Shown piece by piece: positions 1 through 8,883 of a stretch of 64,000 nt of DNA. This DNA is from an uncultured Lachnospiraceae bacterium (GTDB lineage Bacteria > Bacillota > Clostridia > Lachnospirales > Lachnospiraceae), in contig CANQPM010000002.1 of the NCBI GenBank assembly GCA_947625775.1, forward strand, positions 62,001 through 126,000, in the 5' to 3' direction. The translations under genes were made by a program, and so were the position numbers. Each line of letters begins with the position of its first letter. Position 1 is the first letter of the stretch. The notes beneath the pieces were generated by a model. The model had not been told where the DNA came from. It did not search any database and saw only the letters and a list, made by a program, of their open reading frames with translations.

Positions 1-1
1 T

Positions 2-1273
2 ACCTCGTCTCAGAAAAATTCAAGTAAGAATAAGTCGGGCAAAAAAGGCTCATCAAGGAAAAACAGGGAGTACGAATATTTAGAGCCAGACGAATATCCG
101 CAGGAGACGATTAACCGCCAAAATATGGGCAGGCTTGATTATGAAAGCGGGCGTTCATATTCGTCACGCAATGAATATGACTACAATCCAAAGGTGGAGC
201 GCGTGACTACTGTGCTCACAGTCATTGCGGCGGTTGTTATCGGCTGTATTCTGCTTTATTTTGTCGGACAGGCGACGGGATTTTTCTCACAGATTGATTC
301 AGTGGCGGAAAATAAGGCAGACAGCGGCGATAATGCGGCGCGCGCCGTTATGCCTGAGTTTTTGGATAAAGATGTTAGCGAAGTAAAGCAGGCGCTCAAT
401 GACAATGGTTTAGGATACCTTACAAGATATATTGAGTCCACGGATTATGAAAAGGAGCATGTTATTTCCGCATCGCTGGAGGACGGCACAGAGGTGCTTG
501 CAAATGATAAAATCCTTATGAACACCACGATTGTGCTTACTGTAAGCGCGGGCGCTGACGGCGTGAATGTGCCCTCGGTGGTAGGATATACCGAGGCGGA
601 GGCAACGGCAAGCCTTACAAACAACGGATTTAAAGTGGCAAAAAGCGACGAGTATTCAACAGAATATGAAAAGGGAATAGTAATATCGCAGTCCCCTGAC
701 GGGAACACAATCGCTGCATTGGAGTCAGAGGTTAATATTGTGATAAGCAAGGGGAGCGAGAGCGTAGAAGTGCGTATGCCTGGAGTGACAGGATATACAC
801 GGGAGGCTGCAGAAAGCGTGCTGGAGGCTGCGGGGCTTGTTGTAGGCAATGTAGAGGAGACATACAGCGAATATCCCGAGGGGCAGATATGCTATCAGAG
901 CTATGAGGAGGGCACGGACGTAAGCGAGGGTACGACGGTTGACTTAAAGGTGAGCATTGGCAGGGAGGTATCGACCTACAGCTGCAATCTTACAATTCAG
1001 GCGCCGGAGGATTACATCGGCGGAGACGCACAGGTGCTGCTTTTTACGGGAGACCGCGTACAGCAGCTTTGGGCGGCAAACAATGTGACATCTTTTCCTG
1101 TGTCGATTAATCTCAGCGGATTTGAAAGCCCGTCAGCATACGGGGTTGTAACGATAGTATATCTGAAAAGCGTGGAGGAGCCCGTAGTTGACGCGGACGG
1201 CAGACAGACGACGCAGATAAACCAAGTGCCTACACGCGTTGACCAGAACGTAGAGTTTATAAAGGACGAGTAA
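2..1273 (+). CDS. prkC: PASTA-domain Ser/Thr protein kinase (Stk1/PrkC type), C-terminal part
   Basis: The reading frame is open back to the window edge, so the N-terminal kinase domain lies upstream and is not visible. What remains is a basic, Ser/Lys-rich juxtamembrane linker, one membrane helix (about bases 203-270), three PASTA repeats (starting near bases 348, 564 and 769) and a C-terminal beta-rich extension of about 90 residues. PASTA domains sit outside the cell and sense peptidoglycan or lipid II in this kinase family (established). The order kinase-rsgA-rpe is the usual Firmicute arrangement and supports the call. rsgA begins 5 bases after the stop, so the genes are probably co-transcribed. 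The final beta domain after the PASTA repeats is unassigned. Confidence 0.9.
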   Translation, partial: TSSQKNSSKNKSGKKGSSRKNREYEYLEPDEYPQETINRQNMGRLDYESGRSYSSRNEYDYNPKVERVTTVLTVIAAVVIGCILLYFVGQATGFFSQIDSVAENKADSGDNAARAVMPEFLDKDVSEVKQALNDNGLGYLTRYIESTDYEKEHVISASLEDGTEVLANDKILMNTTIVLTVSAGADGVNVPSVVGYTEAEATASLTNNGFKVAKSDEYSTEYEKGIVISQSPDGNTIAALESEVNIVISKGSESVEVRMPGVTGYTREAAESVLEAAGLVVGNVEETYSEYPEGQICYQSYEEGTDVSEGTTVDLKVSIGREVSTYSCNLTIQAPEDYIGGDAQVLLFTGDRVQQLWAANNVTSFPVSINLSGFESPSAYGVVTIVYLKSVEEPVVDADGRQTTQINQVPTRVDQNVEFIKDE

Positions 1274-1278
1274 GCTTA

Positions 1279-2163
1279 ATGCAGGGGAAAATCATAAAAG
1301 GCATAGCGGGCTTTTACTATGTTCATACGATAGACGGCGAATTGTACCAGTGCAAAGCAAAGGGAATATTCCGCAGGGAAAAAATTAAGCCGCTTGTGGG
1401 CGACAGCGTGGAAATTGAAGTCACGGACACAAAGGATATGGAGGGAAATATAATTGACATATTTCCGCGTAAAAGTACACTGATACGCCCCGCCGTAGCC
1501 AATATAGACCAGGCGCTGCTGATATTTGCTATGGCAAAGCCTGAGCCGAATTTTAATCTGCTTGACCGCTTTCTGATAATGATGCGCCAGCAGGGGCTTG
1601 ACTGTATCATATGCTTTAACAAGAGCGATATGTCAAATGCTGATGAGCGCAGACGCGTAGCCGCTATCTATGAAAACAGCGGCTGCAGGGTAATGTTTGC
1701 GAGCGCATTAAAAAAAGAAGGCATAAGGGAGCTGCAGGAGGCGCTCAGCAAAAAAACTACAGCGCTGGCGGGACCAAGCGGCGTAGGCAAATCATCAATA
1801 GTAAACTGTATTCAAAACAATAAAATAATGGAGACAGGAGCCATAAGCGCGAAAATAGAGCGTGGAAAACATACTACAAGACATTCAGAGCTGATTTCGA
1901 TAGCTGAAAATACTTACATTATGGATACCCCCGGGTTTAGCTCATTGTCATTGTTTGATGTGGAAAAGGGAGAATTAAAGGACTTTTACCCTGAATTTGC
2001 CCCATATAAGGATAAGTGCAAATTTTTGACTTGCGCTCATATTAATGAGCCGCATTGCGGGGTAAAGGAAGCGGTTGCCAGCGGATATATAAGTCATGTG
2101 AGATACGGCAATTATGCAATGCTTTACGAGGAGCTTAAGGGGAATGAAAGGAGAAAATACTAA
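1279..2163 (+). CDS. rsgA: Ribosome small subunit-dependent GTPase A
   Basis: RsgA is a circularly permuted GTPase that acts late in 30S subunit maturation in the cytoplasm. The 294-residue product has the expected order: an N-terminal OB-fold, then the G4 motif NKSD, the P-loop GPSGVGKSS at about residue 165, and the G3 motif DTPGF. A C-terminal zinc knuckle follows, with Cys-Cys-His-Cys visible in CKFLTCAHINEPHC. Length is normal for the family. It follows the PASTA kinase by 5 bases and is followed by rpe one base after its stop. Confidence 0.97.
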   Translation: MQGKIIKGIAGFYYVHTIDGELYQCKAKGIFRREKIKPLVGDSVEIEVTDTKDMEGNIIDIFPRKSTLIRPAVANIDQALLIFAMAKPEPNFNLLDRFLIMMRQQGLDCIICFNKSDMSNADERRRVAAIYENSGCRVMFASALKKEGIRELQEALSKKTTALAGPSGVGKSSIVNCIQNNKIMETGAISAKIERGKHTTRHSELISIAENTYIMDTPGFSSLSLFDVEKGELKDFYPEFAPYKDKCKFLTCAHINEPHCGVKEAVASGYISHVRYGNYAMLYEELKGNERRKY

Positions 2164-2164
2164 A

Positions 2165-2815
2165 ATGAATTACTTGGCGCCGTCAATTTTAGCGGCAGAC
2201 TTCTGCAGGCTTGGAGAGCAGCTTGACGTGGTAAACAGTTCGGGCGCTCAATATGTCCATATAGATGTGATGGACGGAATGTTTGTGCCGTCTATCTCTT
2301 TTGGCATGCCTGTTTTGGCGAGCGTGAGGAAGCGTACAGATCTTTTCCTTGACGTACATATGATGGTGGAAAGACCGGAAAGATATATCGAGGAGTTTAT
2401 CAGGCTTGGCGCTGACGGCGTGACTATCCATGTGGAGGCATGTGACTGTATTGAGCAGACTCTGCAAAAAATCAGGCAGCTCGGCGCGAAAACCGGGCTT
2501 GCCGTCAATCCTGATACGCCCATAGACGCTGTCCTGCCGTATATTTATCTGGTTGATATGGTGCTTATAATGACTGTGCAGCCTGGCTTTGGGGGGCAGA
2601 AGTACATGACAAAATGCTTGGACAAAATCAGGGCGCTGCGTGAAATCGTGGACAGTAAATATCCCGATGTAAAAATAGAGATAGACGGCGGCGTGCGCCT
2701 TGAAAATCTGAAACAAAACCTTGACGCAGGCGCCAATGTGATAGTCACGGGTTCGGCTGTTTTTAAGGGAAATATAAGTGAGAATATAAGAGATTTTTTA
2801 GAGATAATGAGCTAA
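2165..2815 (+). CDS. rpe: Ribulose-phosphate 3-epimerase
   Basis: This enzyme interconverts ribulose 5-phosphate and xylulose 5-phosphate in the pentose phosphate pathway. The 216-residue TIM barrel shows the N-terminal LAPSILAADF, metal/active-site signatures VHIDVMDG and VHMMVERP, the MTVQPGFGGQ phosphate-binding loop and the IDGGV strand. I start it at 2165 because AAAGGAG lies just upstream at about 2149-2155. A longer frame from 2114 would overlap rsgA and adds residues foreign to the family. The base after the rsgA stop begins the spacer, so translation is probably coupled. Confidence 0.97.
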   Translation: MNYLAPSILAADFCRLGEQLDVVNSSGAQYVHIDVMDGMFVPSISFGMPVLASVRKRTDLFLDVHMMVERPERYIEEFIRLGADGVTIHVEACDCIEQTLQKIRQLGAKTGLAVNPDTPIDAVLPYIYLVDMVLIMTVQPGFGGQKYMTKCLDKIRALREIVDSKYPDVKIEIDGGVRLENLKQNLDAGANVIVTGSAVFKGNISENIRDFLEIMS

Positions 2816-2848
2816 GCCTTTAGCAAAATTCTTTCTATACTTTTTTTG

Positions 2849-2877
2849 TTGTCTTACGCCCAAAAATTTGATATACT
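2849..2877 (+). promoter_or_regulatory. Sigma-A-like promoter for the DUF5717/Hsp70-like unit
   Basis: TTGTCT at 2849-2854 and TATACT at 2872-2877 are separated by 17 bp, about 33 bp ahead of the start at 2910. It marks the four genes that follow as a transcription unit separate from prkC-rsgA-rpe. Confidence 0.6.
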
Positions 2878-2909
2878 AAAATATAATGATGTTTTTTAGG
2901 AGCAAAGCA

Positions 2910-5900
2910 ATGGGCTATCTGGAATTTTCCCACGAGAAAATTGAAGTCAAGGCAAAACCGAATGAGCTGATAGAAGGCAGCTTTATTATCCATGCCACGG
3001 ACAGATATGCGGAAGGGGAAATATACTCGTCTGATACCAGAATGCGTCTTGCCGCCAGTCAGTTCAGGGGGCAGGAGGCTGAAATCGGGTATTTTTTCGA
3101 CATCTCAAACGTCGCGGCAGGCAACACGGTAAAAGGCGAGCTTGTCATCATCAGCAATTACGGCGAATACACAATACCGTACAATATCATTGTCCAAAAA
3201 TCACTACTCCAATGCTCTCTGGGTGAAGTAAGAAACCTGTTTCATTTTACAAACCTTGCCAAAGCAGACTGGGCGGAAGCCGTAGAGCTCTTTTATATGC
3301 CTGAATTTGCCACAGTTTTGAATAAGCACGACAAAAATATGCGCTTATCATATGCAGGCTTGTCACGCAATGCAGGCAATTCCCAAAATGTCGAGGAGTT
3401 TCTGATAGAGGCAAATAAAAAAACACCAGTTATATACAGCTTCAGCATAGAAAGCCTTGCGCTTGAGGACATACAGCTGAACACATGGCGCAGCATAAAA
3501 ATAACGCGTGAAGGCTGGGGCTATACATATCTGCGTGTACGCGCGGAGGGGGAATTCATAAAACTTCCGTATGAGATAATTGACAATGGCAGCTTTAATG
3601 AAAACATATGTGATTTTAAAATCGAGATAGATGCTACGCGGCTGCATAAGGGATTAAATAACGGCAGTGTTGTTTTTGCGGACGCAAGCAGGGACTATGT
3701 CATTCCGATTGATATAATGATGGAGCGCGTAAGCGAGCGCCATGACAGGGAAAAACAAAAAGAACAGCTGCTATTAAAACTTACCCGATACTACATAGAT
3801 ATGCGCTACAATAAATATCCGCGCGAGCAGCTCATTGATAAAATAACATGCGAAATGGAAATCCTGAAGGAGCTTGACGAGGACAATCCGCTCACAGGGC
3901 TTTTGCAGGTGCAGCTGTTAATTGACAAGGAGCGGTTCAACGAGGCAAAATGGCTGCTTGACAATGTGCGCCAGCAGGCATATTCCGCAGGCGCGGAGTC
4001 GGTGGAATACTGTTATTACCTCTACCTTACCACACTGTACAACAGAGATGATGACTATATACAGGAGGTGCTTGGCGTTATCGAAAACGCCTACGCGAAC
4101 AATCCGACGCAGTGGAAGCTTGCATGGTTTATGATTGATTTGGACGAGAGCTTTTCGCGGCGCGGCGATTACAAGTGGCAGTTTATAGAGGAGCTTTTCA
4201 AGGCAGGCTGTTCAAGCCCCGTGATAATGTGCGAGGCGGTGCTCTTGCTGCACGAAAATCCCACATTTTTGCTTAAGCTTGACGCTTTTGAGGAGAATGT
4301 GCTCTGGCATGCCGCAAAGTACGGCGTTTTGACCTCAAATCTCATAGAACAGCTTCAATATCTTGCAGCGCGCAAAAAAGAATATTCGCCCCTCTTGTAC
4401 CGCATTTTGTGCGAGGCGTATGATGTGGGGCAATCGCCCCAGACAGTTGCCGAGATATGCCGCCAGCTCATACTGGGCGATAAGAAGGGCGCGGAATTTT
4501 TCGGCTGGTATGCGCTTGGGGTGGAGTATTCCGTGAGAGTGACGAAGCTTTATGAATACTATATGATGTCGATTGAATTTGACAAATACGGCGGGATAAT
4601 GGATAAAAACATAGAGATACCGCGCATGGTGCTGATGTATTTTGCGTACCAGAGCACGCTGGACTATGGGCTGAATGCTTTTTTGTACGCATATGTCGTA
4701 AAAAATGCCGACAAATATCCTGATTTGGAGCAGAGCTACCACATAGCGATTGAGCGGTTTGTGCTTGATTCCATAAAGTCGGGGCGCATAAATGAAAACA
4801 TAGCGTATCTTTACCAGAATGTGATTACTCCGCGCATGGTATCTGACGATACAGCGTATGCGCTGACGCCGCTTTTATTTATGCACAGAATATATGTGGA
4901 CAGTCCGCGTGTGAAAAATGTGGTGATAATCCACGAGAAGCTGAGCGGGGAGAGCGCATACCCGATAACCGATAATGTCTGCATGCTCCCGATTTACGGA
5001 AATGAGTACAAGCTTTTTCTGCAGGACGACGAGGGAAACCGCTTTACAAAAAGCATAGCGTATGAAAACGAGCAGCTTATGCAGCCTGACAGATTTGTAT
5101 CAAACGTGAGCGGATATATGAAAGGGCGGCTAAGCTTTGACATATATCTGTGCGAGCTTGAAAAAAATTATATCACTATTACAGAGGATAATTTCAGGCG
5201 TTTTAAGAGTCTTGCGGAGTCTGAGCAGGTCGTGGAGGACTTCAAAAAGGAAATACGCACAAAGCTGATGCGGTTTTACTATGATAATGACAGGATAGGC
5301 GAGCTTGACGCGTTTCTCGAGGACATTGAGGCGGGCGGAATGGAGGCGCAGGAGAGGGCGGAGGTCATACGCTATCTTGTGTCGCGCGGCATGTTTGACA
5401 AGGCATATGCGTGGTTAAGGCTTTATGGCGTTTCAGGCGTAAATATCAAGGTGCTTGCGAGGCTCATAAGCAAGCGCATAGTCATGAAACCTGATGAATA
5501 TGACGAATTTCTTGTAGCGGTATCTTACCATGTATATAAAAACATGCGTTATGATGAAAATATCCTGTGTTATTTAATGCGGCATTATGAGGGAAGGGTA
5601 TCGGAGTTAAAGGATTTATGGCGCGTGGCGCTTGAGCTTGAGCTTGACACAAGGGATATAATGCACCGCATTTTAAAGCAAATCAGGTACACGGGCGCAA
5701 ACCTGCAGGAAAAAGATGAAATTCTGCTTGCGTATGCCGAATGTGACGGCTGTGACACAGAGCTTGTGAATGACCTGCTAAAGAGCGCGGCATATGACTA
5801 TTTTGTGTATGACGCGATTGTTGACGCGGGGATTTTTGACAGGCTTTATGAGGCGTATATGTCGGGGGCGGCTGATGAGGCGTACAAGCTTGCGATACTG

Positions 5901-6494
5901 AAATACGCCGCAGAAAACGAGCAGTATTTAAAAAGACTTGAGCCGCAGGCATTGAAGGCGATAGTCAGAGAGTTTCTGCGCGCGGACAGATTTTTCCCGT
6001 TTTATGCAAGGCTTGCAGATACAGTGCCGTCGCTGCATTATTTCAAAAGCTGCTTTTTTGTAGAGTACAAGGGCGCGCCAAAAGGCAAAGTGCATATACA
6101 CTACGCATATGACGATTTTTATGATGAAAATTCTGGTCAGCGCAGCGGCGAAAAAAAGGAGCAGGGCGCGGAAAGCTACGAAATTCAGGAGATGCGCGAG
6201 ATGTACGACGGCATCTATGTGAGCATATTCAGGCTTTTCAGCGGCGAGGCGCTGCAGTATTACATCACGGAAAGCTATTCGGAGAACGGGGAGCCGCCGA
6301 GCGAGCATATCACACAGAGCGACACGCTTTTCGGAGACGCGCAGAGTGGCGGGGCGTCATACAGCAGATTTAATGTTTTAAACGATATAATGGTAAGCAT
6401 AAGCCTGCAGGACAGCGTTACGGCTGAAAAGCTTACGGAGGAATATCTTTATCAGGATTTTTGCGCGCGCGAGCTGTTTAAGGTGCTTAGCTAG
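2910..6494 (+). CDS. DUF5717 family giant scaffold-like protein
   Basis: A 1,194-residue protein of the uncharacterised DUF5717 type. The first 300 or so residues look like two or three beta-sandwich (Ig-like) domains, with segments such as EIGYFFDISNVAAGN and the later YVIPIDI. From about residue 280 to 1,050 the protein is almost entirely helical with repeated aromatic/Leu-Tyr pairs, resembling TPR/HEAT-type solenoid repeats. The last 130 residues return to beta structure, with an acidic, Gly/Ser-rich insert. There is no signal peptide or membrane helix, so it is probably cytoplasmic. The start at 2910 has AGGAG at 2898-2902 with 7-base spacing; an ATG at 2886 lies ahead of that site. It heads a unit with an Hsp70-like gene, suggesting a scaffold or client-handling role (inference). 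Function unknown. Confidence 0.8.
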   Translation: MGYLEFSHEKIEVKAKPNELIEGSFIIHATDRYAEGEIYSSDTRMRLAASQFRGQEAEIGYFFDISNVAAGNTVKGELVIISNYGEYTIPYNIIVQKSLLQCSLGEVRNLFHFTNLAKADWAEAVELFYMPEFATVLNKHDKNMRLSYAGLSRNAGNSQNVEEFLIEANKKTPVIYSFSIESLALEDIQLNTWRSIKITREGWGYTYLRVRAEGEFIKLPYEIIDNGSFNENICDFKIEIDATRLHKGLNNGSVVFADASRDYVIPIDIMMERVSERHDREKQKEQLLLKLTRYYIDMRYNKYPREQLIDKITCEMEILKELDEDNPLTGLLQVQLLIDKERFNEAKWLLDNVRQQAYSAGAESVEYCYYLYLTTLYNRDDDYIQEVLGVIENAYANNPTQWKLAWFMIDLDESFSRRGDYKWQFIEELFKAGCSSPVIMCEAVLLLHENPTFLLKLDAFEENVLWHAAKYGVLTSNLIEQLQYLAARKKEYSPLLYRILCEAYDVGQSPQTVAEICRQLILGDKKGAEFFGWYALGVEYSVRVTKLYEYYMMSIEFDKYGGIMDKNIEIPRMVLMYFAYQSTLDYGLNAFLYAYVVKNADKYPDLEQSYHIAIERFVLDSIKSGRINENIAYLYQNVITPRMVSDDTAYALTPLLFMHRIYVDSPRVKNVVIIHEKLSGESAYPITDNVCMLPIYGNEYKLFLQDDEGNRFTKSIAYENEQLMQPDRFVSNVSGYMKGRLSFDIYLCELEKNYITITEDNFRRFKSLAESEQVVEDFKKEIRTKLMRFYYDNDRIGELDAFLEDIEAGGMEAQERAEVIRYLVSRGMFDKAYAWLRLYGVSGVNIKVLARLISKRIVMKPDEYDEFLVAVSYHVYKNMRYDENILCYLMRHYEGRVSELKDLWRVALELELDTRDIMHRILKQIRYTGANLQEKDEILLAYAECDGCDTELVNDLLKSAAYDYFVYDAIVDAGIFDRLYEAYMSGAADEAYKLAILKYAAENEQYLKRLEPQALKAIVREFLRADRFFPFYARLADTVPSLHYFKSCFFVEYKGAPKGKVHIHYAYDDFYDENSGQRSGEKKEQGAESYEIQEMREMYDGIYVSIFRLFSGEALQYYITESYSENGEPPSEHITQSDTLFGDAQSGGASYSRFNVLNDIMVSISLQDSVTAEKLTEEYLYQDFCARELFKVLS

Positions 6495-6591
6495 TGCTGG
6501 CGCTGGGCATCGTGAGCAGCGCGGACATGTCAAAAAGAGGGAGTGGCGGCTGTTTTAGCCGATTCAGCATCATGGGGGATTGTTATAGACA

Positions 6592-7926
6592 ATGTTTATT
6601 GATAAGGCGATAGACGAGTTTTCAAAGCGCAATAAGGTGGTAATCGGCTTTGAGCTGGGGCATGAATATTCGCAGATAAGTTATTGCAGGGCGGATCAGA
6701 GTATGCCCGACACTTTGAGCATGGTCATGGGCGAGGAGCAGTACAATATACCCATGCTTTTGTGCGGAAAGCCTGAGGGCGACGGGCATGTAAGCTGGAC
6801 TATAGGCAGCGATGCCGTAAAAAATGCCAGTGAAGGCAATGGCGTACTGGCGGACAGGCTCGTCGAGCTTGCGGAAAATCAGGGCAGCGTGAGCATAGGC
6901 GGGGAGGAGTATGACGCTAAGGCTCTGCTTGAAATTTACATCAGAAAATCGCTCTCCCTTTTGTCGGCGCACATACGTCAGGAGGATATAGGCGCGGTTG
7001 CCTTCACAATGGACGAAATGCAGCCAGGGCTTATGCAGACAATCAGGGAAGCAATGGAAAATATACCGCCCAAAAAGGCGGAGCTGTATTTTTTGAACCA
7101 CGAGGACTGTTTTTTCCAGTATATAATACACCAGCCGCAGGAGATGTGGATACATGACGTGCTTTTGTATGACTATACGAAAACAGGCATAAAAAGCCAT
7201 ATTTTACAGATGAACCGCAACACGAACCCAGTGGCATGCTTTATAGAGACGGACAATTTCCCGCAGATGAGCCAGCCTGATATTAAGAGCATGGGAAATG
7301 ACAAAAGGGCGGAGCTCTACAGGCAGCTGGATTCTCGGCTTCTTGAAATATCGCGTGGGCATTGTGAGGAGCGTGTCGTAACCTCGGTATTTCTGCTTGG
7401 AGATTATTTTTCAAAGGACTGGTGCAGGGAGTCTTTGAGGTATCTTTGCCGCGGCAGGCGGGTGTTTCAGGGCAACAACCTTTTCAGCAAGGGCGCATGC
7501 TACGGGGCGAGGGAGAGAATGTTGCCGTCTACGCTTTCGGGCGAATATATCTACCTTTCTGATGACAAGCTCCGCGCCAATATAGGCATGAAGTGCGACA
7601 GAGGGCAGGAGGAGATTTATTTTCCTATTTTGAATGCGGGCACGAGCTGGTATGATGTCGCAAAGGAATTTGACGTCATGCTGGTAAAAAATAACACCCT
7701 CTCTCTTACGATAACGCCGATTGACGGGAGCAGGACAAGGATAGCCAATATTTCGCTTGAAGGGCTCAGCGTGAGGGGTAACAAGACGAACCGCATAGGG
7801 CTGAAATTTTACATGAATGATCCGCAGGCGGTGTGGATAGAGATAAAGGATAAGGGCTTTGGCGAGATATTTCCGTCTACAGGAAAGCTTTGGCGGGAAT
7901 GTCTGCCGATTGAGGTTATATCATAA
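6592..7926 (+). CDS. DUF5716 family protein, divergent Hsp70-like
   Basis: The 444-residue product follows the Hsp70 plan when aligned by eye. Residues 17-27 (VIGFELGHEYS) match the phosphate-1 loop IGIDLGTTxS. Residues near 120-170 match the region leading to the NEP.AA segment. Residues about 190-200 (LLYDYTKTGI) sit where DnaK has VYDLGGGTFD. Residues 266-308 (VFLLGDYF through FSKGACYGA) match the adenosine motif VGGSSR...AVAYGA. The last 100 residues (ISLEGLSV, then WIEIKDKGFGEI) match the beta substrate-binding domain, where DnaK has VSAKDKGTGKE. No helical lid follows. The key Asp of phosphate-1 is Glu and the GGGT loop is lost, so ATP hydrolysis may be weak or absent (inference). NCBI-style family name DUF5716 is from memory; function is unknown. 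Confidence 0.75.
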   Translation: MFIDKAIDEFSKRNKVVIGFELGHEYSQISYCRADQSMPDTLSMVMGEEQYNIPMLLCGKPEGDGHVSWTIGSDAVKNASEGNGVLADRLVELAENQGSVSIGGEEYDAKALLEIYIRKSLSLLSAHIRQEDIGAVAFTMDEMQPGLMQTIREAMENIPPKKAELYFLNHEDCFFQYIIHQPQEMWIHDVLLYDYTKTGIKSHILQMNRNTNPVACFIETDNFPQMSQPDIKSMGNDKRAELYRQLDSRLLEISRGHCEERVVTSVFLLGDYFSKDWCRESLRYLCRGRRVFQGNNLFSKGACYGARERMLPSTLSGEYIYLSDDKLRANIGMKCDRGQEEIYFPILNAGTSWYDVAKEFDVMLVKNNTLSLTITPIDGSRTRIANISLEGLSVRGNKTNRIGLKFYMNDPQAVWIEIKDKGFGEIFPSTGKLWRECLPIEVIS

Positions 7927-7952
7927 CAAATGTTATTTACAGGAGCAAGGTA

Positions 7953-8786
7953 ATGAACAATGTCTGCTTGTGCGTAGGAAATTATGCAAAAACACCATTT
8001 TATGTGAAGCTTTCAGATGTCAATCTGTATTCCATCGAAGAACTGTGCTATTATTTTATGGACAAGGTGCGCCTAATCGACGATTCCATAGTCACGGCGG
8101 AGCTTGTCGAGTGGATAAGGACGGAGTGCGGTCTTGCGGAGCTTGCCGACGAGCTGGAGGTCTATGTGAGAAAGCGCGTGTCAGCCGCGGCGTTTGTGAC
8201 TACGATACTTGAAAAAACGGGAATGTATGATGACAAAACAATAAGGCAGATAGAGGTGGTATTGAAGGAGCAGTCAAGCCTTACCATGCTTGAGCGCTAC
8301 AAAAAGCAGGCGGAGTATTTTTACCGTCAGGGGCGTTTCAGGCAGGCGCTTGTGATATATGCGGAGCTTGCGGATTACATACCGATGCGCGATACGGCAA
8401 ACAGGGCGCTGATGTATTACAATGTCGCCTCTCTTTACGCGCTGGACTTTGCGTATGACATTGCGGCGGACTACTATTATGAGGCGTATCTGCTGAATCC
8501 AGACAGGCAGATAAGGCTTGCTTACATCATTGCCTGCAGAAAGTCGATGACTGACTATGCTTATGGCGGCTTTAAACGTGAAAATCCCGAGTGGGCGGAG
8601 GATTTTGCGCGCGCGGAGGAGCTGTGCGCCGATGCCGAGCAAAAATGGCAGTCTTCAAAGGAAAAAGAAACGCTTGCGCAGCTTGCGGAGTATAAAGCCT
8701 GCGGCGATATGGAAAATTATTATTGTCAGGCAGACAGCCTTATCACGCAGCTAAAATACGATTATAAGCGGCAGACGCAGCTTTAG
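7953..8786 (+). CDS. TPR-like helical protein of the Hsp70-like unit
   Basis: A 277-residue soluble protein, starting 26 bases after the DUF5716 gene with AGGAG 7 bases ahead of the ATG. The first 100 residues form an unassigned mixed domain. Residues about 105-215 carry helical hairpins with TPR character (AEYFYRQGRFRQALVIYAEL, then YYNVASLYALDF and AADYYYEAYLLNP). The C-terminal 50 residues are a charged helix. TPR proteins commonly serve as co-chaperones or adaptors for Hsp70 in other systems (established), so this is a plausible partner of the Hsp70-like product (inference from position). No catalytic motif seen. Confidence 0.7.
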   Translation: MNNVCLCVGNYAKTPFYVKLSDVNLYSIEELCYYFMDKVRLIDDSIVTAELVEWIRTECGLAELADELEVYVRKRVSAAAFVTTILEKTGMYDDKTIRQIEVVLKEQSSLTMLERYKKQAEYFYRQGRFRQALVIYAELADYIPMRDTANRALMYYNVASLYALDFAYDIAADYYYEAYLLNPDRQIRLAYIIACRKSMTDYAYGGFKRENPEWAEDFARAEELCADAEQKWQSSKEKETLAQLAEYKACGDMENYYCQADSLITQLKYDYKRQTQL

Positions 8787-8883
8787 CTGGATTTAGGCGG
8801 CTGTTAAGACAGGCTGCAAAAATGTCTGCGTGATTTTATATTTTATAATCTTACAATCTTACAAGAAGGAGGCGGATACATCA

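Noticed and set aside
2114-2815. Longer rpe frame starting inside rsgA
   Set aside because: The added 17 residues are foreign to the family, and a good ribosome-binding site serves the ATG at 2165.
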